In this document: one piece after another, positions 7,074-10,296 of the stretch | How positions within the stretch are numbered: position 1 is the first letter of the stretch | How the letters are laid out: the number at the start of each line of letters is the position of its first letter | Assembly: GCA_028695945.1 (NCBI GenBank) | Contig: JAQVIB010000056.1 | Location: 1-10,296 of the forward strand | Source: Lachnospiraceae bacterium | GTDB taxonomy: Bacteria > Bacillota > Clostridia > Lachnospirales > Anaerotignaceae | Length of the DNA stretch: 10,296 nucleotides | Direction: 5' to 3' | Notes under the pieces: generated by a model | The model's database searches: none | Told to the model about the DNA's origin: nothing | Seen by the model: the letters and a program-made list of their open reading frames with translations, nothing else | Translations under genes and position numbers: made by a program

Positions 7074-7430
7074 TTAACTATCCACTCTGACGCCTTCAAC
7101 AAATATGTTTATTTGTTCTACTTCAAGCTCCAGTGCTTTCTCAAGCTTATACTTAACGGTACTAATAATGTTATCTGCAATGGCAGATATATTGGTTCCG
7201 TATTCAACTATTATATGGAAATCAATAAAAATTTTATTTTCTTCAACTGAAACCTTTATTCCCTTTGTGAGGCTTTCCACTTTAAGCAGCTGAAAAAGGT
7301 CATCCTTGACATTTTTGGCAGCCATGCCTACAATACCATAGCACTCCATCGCGGTAACACCTGCGATTTTTGCTATAACCTCATTGTCTATTGTAATAAC
7401 ACCTAACGCGTTTTCAAGTTTAGCTGACAT
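7074..7430 (-). CDS. yloU: Asp23/Gls24 family envelope-stress protein (YloU)
   Basis: Small Asp23/Gls24 (DUF322) protein. In staphylococci Asp23 is membrane-associated and linked to the cell-wall stress response; the YloU branch is usually beside fakA and its exact job is unknown. The 118-residue product shows the family layout: LGVITIDNEVIAKIAGVTAM at about 8-27, YGIVGMAAKNVKDDLF, then IFIDFHIIVEYGTNI and a C-terminal VEQINIFVEGVRV. There is no signal peptide or membrane helix. The ATG at 7430 is preferred because GGGAGGG lies 7 bases upstream; the in-frame start at 7454 would place the ribosome binding site inside the gene. It is the first gene of the yloU-fakA unit, divergent from rpmB. 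Confidence 0.93.
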   Translation of the reverse strand: MSAKLENALGVITIDNEVIAKIAGVTAMECYGIVGMAAKNVKDDLFQLLKVESLTKGIKVSVEENKIFIDFHIIVEYGTNISAIADNIISTVKYKLEKALELEVEQINIFVEGVRVDS

Positions 7431-7465
7431 ATGCACACCCTCCCACTTTATCAATATTTTTGTAT

Positions 7466-7494
7466 ATTATACCACTAAACCACCATATTTTAAA
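7466..7494 (-). promoter_or_regulatory. SigA-type promoter of yloU-fakA
   Basis: Minus strand shows TTTAAA (7489-7494), a 17-base spacer and a perfect TATAAT (7466-7471) preceded by TGG, an extended -10. Expected start near 7459 gives a leader of about 30 bases with the GGGAGGG site. A weaker second candidate (TTTAAT, 17 bases, TAAAAT, also preceded by TGG) lies upstream at 7537-7565. Confidence 0.78.
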
Positions 7495-7582
7495 AGTAAA
7501 ATTTTTAATTAACTAAATTTGATGTTGATTATTTGTATTTTACCACGAAAATTAAAAATATTAAATAAATTTACTTTTTTGC

Positions 7583-7611
7583 TTGCAATATAATGTTATA
7601 TCTGTTAGAAT
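7583..7611 (+). promoter_or_regulatory. SigA-type promoter of rpmB
   Basis: Plus strand shows TTGCAA (7583-7588), a 17-base spacer and TAGAAT (7606-7611) preceded by TGT, an extended -10. Expected start is near 7618, about 35 bases before the rpmB ATG. A TATAAT at 7589-7594 lacks a -35 at the right distance and is less likely. Confidence 0.7.
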
Positions 7612-7653
7612 ACTTTTGTTGTGGCATGAAAGAAGTTAAGGAGGTGCAAGGTA

Positions 7654-7854
7654 ATGGCAAAATGTGAGATTTGTGAAAAAAATCAGCGTACAGGACATAG
7701 AATTAGCATTAACCGTAGCCAGGTTAGTAGGCGTGCTAACAAAACTTGGAAACCTAATGTAAAGAAAGTTAAAATCATTGACAATGGTACAGTGAAATCA
7801 ATTTACATTTGCACAAGATGTATGCGCTCTGGTAAAGTTACTCGCGCTATATAA
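7654..7854 (+). CDS. rpmB: 50S ribosomal protein L28, zinc-binding form
   Basis: Structural protein of the large ribosomal subunit. The 66-residue product begins MAKCEICEKNQRTGHRISI, the classic L28 opening, and carries SRRANKTWKPNV in the middle. Two cysteine pairs, C4/C7 and C53/C56, mark the zinc-ribbon (C+) version of the protein. Its ATG follows an unusually strong AAGGAGGTG (7638-7646) at 7 bases. It has its own promoter and terminator and is the only gene here on the plus strand. An inverted rpmB between the thiamine pyrophosphokinase and yloU genes is also the arrangement in Bacillus subtilis. Confidence 0.98.
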   Translation: MAKCEICEKNQRTGHRISINRSQVSRRANKTWKPNVKKVKIIDNGTVKSIYICTRCMRSGKVTRAI

Positions 7855-7863
7855 TAAAATCAG

Positions 7864-7893
7864 CTCTCAACAGCTACGTTGGGAGTTTTTTTT
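7864..7893 (+). terminator. Rho-independent terminator of rpmB
   Basis: CTCTCAAC (7864-7871), loop AGCTAC, GTTGGGAG (7878-7885) form 8 pairs including one G-T, followed by eight T. On the minus strand the same hairpin is followed by CTGATTTTATTATA, so it may also weakly stop transcripts of the convergent small gene at 7907-8050. Confidence 0.9.
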
Positions 7894-7906
7894 ATTGAAA
7901 ATTTCC

Positions 7907-8050
7907 TTAGCACCATCTTCCAAACAGAAGGAGGCCACCTGCTATCACCATAATTGTAGCGGCAATAAAACCCCACCACGGCAAAAAAATAACAAACAAC
8001 ATTCCAAACCACATAGAACACAGTATTGTACCTAATATTTTTTTCTCCAT
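7907..8050 (-). CDS. Small two-helix membrane protein, 47 aa, unknown function
   Basis: I do not recognise a family. The reading frame runs from ATG 8050 to TAA 7907 and has a strong AAAGGAGG ribosome binding site 7 bases upstream, which is the main support for it being real. The product is MEKK, a hydrophobic helix (about residues 5-23), a PWWGF turn (24-28), a second hydrophobic helix (about 29-44) and a GRWC end. It has four tryptophans and two cysteines, one at the very C-terminus. A short basic N-terminus and GRWC end fit a hairpin with both ends on the same side of the membrane, topology inferred. It lies between two terminators (8107-8137 upstream and the rpmB hairpin downstream), so it is probably monocistronic. 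In Bacillus this place between thiN and rpmB holds spoVM, but this protein does not resemble the 26-residue amphipathic SpoVM. Confidence 0.75.
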   Translation of the reverse strand: MEKKILGTILCSMWFGMLFVIFLPWWGFIAATIMVIAGGLLLFGRWC

Positions 8051-8106
8051 TCCCTCGCCTCCTTTACGCCTTATATATCTTATTCTATTTCTTGTTCCAT
8101 AATACT

Positions 8107-8137
8107 AAAAAACGGTATTCCTTAATTAGGAACACCG
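8107..8137 (-). terminator. Rho-independent terminator after thiamine pyrophosphokinase
   Basis: Minus strand CGGTGTTCC (8129-8137), loop TAATTAA, GGAATACCG (8113-8121): nine pairs with one G-U, followed by six T (8107-8112). It lies 7 bases after the stop codon and ends the rsgA-rpe-thiN unit. Confidence 0.92.
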
Positions 8138-8144
8138 CTAATTT

Positions 8145-8780
8145 TTAATCTCTGCATCTCATTACAAATAAATATCCTTCTTCAATGGTTACCTCTGCCA
8201 TATTGCCTAACATAACATTGCTTACAGCAATAAGTCTGTCATCTATTGTAAGCACCGCATTGTGAAGCGGGTACTCCAACCCTTTAGTTGTAATACCACG
8301 CACCTCCATGCTTAACGGAATAAGCGAAACCAAATCTCCTGCCTTTCCTGAAATTTCAGCCTTTCTATCTATGACTACAATTTCATTGTTTTCATTAACT
8401 ATACGTGCATTTATACCTTTTTTATGCAAATATAAAAGCAAATGACAATTGGCAAGTGTATGGTCCATTCGGCTTCCTATTCCACCAATTATAGTAATGT
8501 CTGTAACGCCCATTTCCATCGCTGCATCCAATCCAAGTTCTATATCCGTTTCATCTTTATGGGTTGGATATGCTTTAAAAGGAACGTTTTTACTTTTAAA
8601 ATAGTTGATAATACTGCTATCAGCAGAGTCGAAATCCCCTACTATTACATCAGGAATGATACCCAACTTAAAAGCATGGTGCATACCTCTGTCACAGCAT
8701 ACAACAATACTATCCTTTGCGTATTTTTCACAAAAACTATAGTCATTTATATTTGCTCCACCGAAAATTACAGCTTTCAT
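8145..8780 (-). CDS. thiN: Thiamine pyrophosphokinase
   Basis: Transfers pyrophosphate from ATP to thiamine, giving thiamine diphosphate, the cofactor of transketolase and pyruvate-processing enzymes. The 211-residue product has the family length. Visible signatures are CCDRG (28-32), VGDFDS (47-52), the THKDETDIE metal/ATP motif (73-81) and GGIGSRMDHTLAN (99-111); a C-terminal thiamine-binding part contains GDLVSLIPLSMEVRGITTKG and ISNVM-like AVSNVMLGN. All key acidic residues are present. ATG at 8780 comes 3 bases after the rpe stop; AAGGAGT lies about 12 bases upstream, a rather long spacing, consistent with coupling to rpe translation. It is the last gene of the rsgA-rpe unit. B. subtilis names it thiN (yloS). 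Confidence 0.96.
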   Translation of the reverse strand: MKAVIFGGANINDYSFCEKYAKDSIVVCCDRGMHHAFKLGIIPDVIVGDFDSADSSIINYFKSKNVPFKAYPTHKDETDIELGLDAAMEMGVTDITIIGGIGSRMDHTLANCHLLLYLHKKGINARIVNENNEIVVIDRKAEISGKAGDLVSLIPLSMEVRGITTKGLEYPLHNAVLTIDDRLIAVSNVMLGNMAEVTIEEGYLFVMRCRD

Positions 8781-8783
8781 TTA

Positions 8784-9446
8784 CTATTCATACTCCTTAA
8801 ATACTGCAAGAAATTCCTTGGCAGCCTGTGCAGGATTTTCTGCACTAAATACAGCTGAACCAGCAACAATTATATTTGCACCCGTATCTAAAACTTCCCT
8901 TAAATTATTAATGGCAACGCCACCATCAATCTGAATATCAAAACTAAGACCTTTATCTTTTTTAATTTTGTTAAGAACGGGAATTTTTGCCAATGCTTCT
9001 GGTATTAATTTCTGACCGCTAAAACCGGGATAAACCGTCATTATAAGTACCATTTCAACGTCTTCAAGTACTCCTTCAATTGCACTAAGGGGTGTGTCTG
9101 GCTTAATTGTAACACCAGCCTTACAGCCTAATCCATGTATGGTTTTTACAACTGCTTTAAGGTCGTCAACCGTTTCAGCATGTACATTAAGTATGTCAGC
9201 TCCTGCTTTTGCAAAATCCTCTAAGTATTTTTCTGGATTTTCGATCATAAGATGAACGTCAAAAACCATTTTAGATACAGGTCTTATGCATTTTACAACA
9301 GGTGCACCGAAAGTTATATTTGGCACGAAATGACCATCCATAACATCAAGATGAAGGTACTTTGCCCCTGCCTCTTCTATATTTTTAATTTCCTCTGTAA
9401 GCTTAGAAAAATCTGCAGAAAGCAGCGATGGTGCTAAAATAATCAT
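8784..9446 (-). CDS. rpe: Ribulose-phosphate 3-epimerase
   Basis: Interconverts ribulose 5-phosphate and xylulose 5-phosphate in the non-oxidative pentose phosphate pathway. The 220-residue product is a TIM barrel of standard length. It carries APSLLSADF at the start (Ser7), LHLDVMDGHFVPNITFG (31-47, His32, catalytic Asp34), VFDVHLMI (His65), MTVYPGFSGQ (136-145) and IDGGV (173-177, catalytic Asp174), followed by the phosphate-binding AGSAVF. All metal and catalytic positions are intact. ATG at 9446 is one base after the rsgA stop, and its AGAGGAAG site lies in the rsgA 3' end. Downstream thiamine diphosphate is the cofactor of transketolase in the same pathway, which may explain the pairing with thiN (inference). 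Confidence 0.98.
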   Translation of the reverse strand: MIILAPSLLSADFSKLTEEIKNIEEAGAKYLHLDVMDGHFVPNITFGAPVVKCIRPVSKMVFDVHLMIENPEKYLEDFAKAGADILNVHAETVDDLKAVVKTIHGLGCKAGVTIKPDTPLSAIEGVLEDVEMVLIMTVYPGFSGQKLIPEALAKIPVLNKIKKDKGLSFDIQIDGGVAINNLREVLDTGANIIVAGSAVFSAENPAQAAKEFLAVFKEYE

Positions 9447-9447
9447 T

Positions 9448-10296
9448 TTATTTCTTCCTCTCTTCGTTGTCTTTTAGCTCGTTGTAAATTGTTATATATC
9501 TATCATAGCGAATTTGGCTTATAGTTTTACCCACCTGCTCTTTTACTGCACAATCAATTTCTTTAACGTGACTACAACCGGTAAATCGGCAGTTATTTAA
9601 ATATGGCTCAAATTCCCTGAAATAATACTGCAAATCAGTTGAGTGAATATGTTCAAAAAATAAAGAAGTAAACCCTGGCGAATCTACAATAAAGCTATCT
9701 TCAAACAACTGCATAAGTTCTGCATGGCGTGTTGTGTGCTTTCCACGTTCAATTTTGGCACTAAGTGTCCCTGTGCTAAGGTTAAGCTTATCATTAATTG
9801 AATTAATAATACTGCTTTTACCCACACCTGACGGGCCTGCAAACACCGAAATGCGACCTTTTAATTCCTCTTTAAGCAAATCAACATTAGTGCCATCATA
9901 CGTAGAAATAGGCACAACTCTGAAACCTGCTTCACGGTAAGTTTCAACAATACTTTTATACTCTTGTTTTACATCAAGGTCTATCTTGTTAATGCAAATT
10001 AAAACATCTAAATGTTGCTGCTCAACAAGTATAATAAACCTATCCAATAAATCTAAATTTATAGTTGGACTTTGTGCCGCAAATACAATAACAGCCTGTT
10101 CAACATTAGCAACCCTAGGCCGTATCAGTTCGTTTTTTCTTGGCAAAATTACATCCAAACTACCTTTTTTATTAACATCATCAATAATTGATATTTCAAC
10201 AAAATCTCCAACTAGTGGCGTAACCTTTTCTTTGCGGAACTTTCCACGGGCACGGCATTCGTAGACACCGTTTTTGGTGTCTACATAATAAAATCC
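9448..10296 (-). CDS. rsgA: Ribosome small-subunit GTPase RsgA, N-terminus cut by window edge
   Basis: Circularly permuted GTPase that helps late assembly of the 30S subunit. 282 codons are visible and the frame is open to the right edge, so only about ten N-terminal residues should be missing; an in-frame TTG at 10158 is internal and not the start. The visible part opens with the OB fold (GFYYV, then VYECRARGKFRKEKVTPLVGD), followed by the permuted GTPase motifs: CINKIDL (G4, about 101-107), AGPSGVGKSS (G1, 153-162), GKHTTRHAEL (switch, 185-194) and DSPGF (G3, 205-209). The zinc site is C236, C241, H243 and C249 in NNCRFTGCSHVKEIDCAV. It heads a tight run with rpe and thiN. Confidence 0.97.
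   Translation of the reverse strand, partial: GFYYVDTKNGVYECRARGKFRKEKVTPLVGDFVEISIIDDVNKKGSLDVILPRKNELIRPRVANVEQAVIVFAAQSPTINLDLLDRFIILVEQQHLDVLICINKIDLDVKQEYKSIVETYREAGFRVVPISTYDGTNVDLLKEELKGRISVFAGPSGVGKSSIINSINDKLNLSTGTLSAKIERGKHTTRHAELMQLFEDSFIVDSPGFTSLFFEHIHSTDLQYYFREFEPYLNNCRFTGCSHVKEIDCAVKEQVGKTISQIRYDRYITIYNELKDNEERKK
10261..10284. repeat. Perfect inverted repeat inside rsgA coding sequence
   Basis: GTAGACACC and GGTGTCTAC, 9 bases each, flank a 6-base GTTTTT. It encodes VDTKNGVY in the OB-fold part of RsgA, close to the start of the gene. No T-tract follows on either strand, so it is not a terminator. It could fold in the mRNA or be chance driven by a beta-hairpin codon pattern. 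Confidence 0.7.

Noticed and set aside
6417..7250. Long plus-strand open frame of 277 codons opposite fakA and yloU
   Set aside because: It lies antisense to two firmly identified genes, has no ribosome binding site, and its serine/proline-rich product resembles no protein; it is a shadow of fakA codon use.
7501..7559. 10-base inverted repeat ATTTTTAATT / AATTAAAAAT between yloU and rpmB
   Set aside because: Consists only of A and T in very A/T-rich DNA with a 39-base loop; expected by chance.
8051..8106. Search for a spoVM gene before rpmB
   Set aside because: No 26-codon frame resembling SpoVM is present on either strand between thiN and rpmB; it may be elsewhere in the genome.
9448..10158. 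rsgA as a shorter gene starting at 10158
   Set aside because: The codon there is an internal TTG; the frame upstream encodes the well-conserved RsgA OB domain out to the window edge.

Overview
This AT-rich window reads as core chromosome of a low-G+C, endospore-forming Firmicute, most likely of class Clostridia. The evidence is the start of a spoVA operon, a rsgA-rpe-thiamine pyrophosphokinase / rpmB / yloU-fakA-recG / rsmD-coaD gene order, strong GGAGG-type ribosome binding sites, and compact Bacillus/Clostridium-style promoters and terminators. I see no insertion sequence, prophage, CRISPR array, tRNA or rRNA. I cannot name a genus from the sequence alone.

Read along the minus strand, from the right edge to the left, the layout is as follows. 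(1) rsgA (its first few codons lie outside the window), rpe and thiamine pyrophosphokinase are packed within 1-3 bases of each other and end at a strong terminator at 8107-8137. (2) A 47-codon gene for a tiny two-helix membrane protein at 7907-8050 has its own strong ribosome binding site. (3) rpmB (ribosomal protein L28), the only plus-strand gene, converges on it, with its own promoter and terminator. (4) Divergent from rpmB, a promoter at 7466-7494 drives yloU (Asp23 family) and fakA (fatty acid kinase), which end at a hairpin terminator 19 bases before recG. (5) recG follows. (6) A good promoter at 3219-3247 starts rsmD-coaD and a coiled-coil protein gene; a 25-base-arm hairpin terminator at 1504-1572 closes this unit. 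(7) The spoVA operon (spoVAA, spoVAB, start of spoVAC) begins at once, with a candidate sporulation-type promoter lying in the terminator's T-rich tail.

Functionally the window joins translation and ribosome assembly (RsgA, L28, RsmD), central and cofactor metabolism (Rpe, thiamine diphosphate, CoA), lipid recycling (FakA), DNA repair (RecG) and spore physiology (SpoVA proteins, which move dipicolinic acid into the forespore). Most genes belong to well-known families. The less described parts are the 47-aa membrane protein, the coiled-coil gene behind coaD, and the tightly overlapped terminators and promoters. No stretch longer than 300 bases lacks a gene; the largest gap, at 7431-7653, holds divergent promoters.
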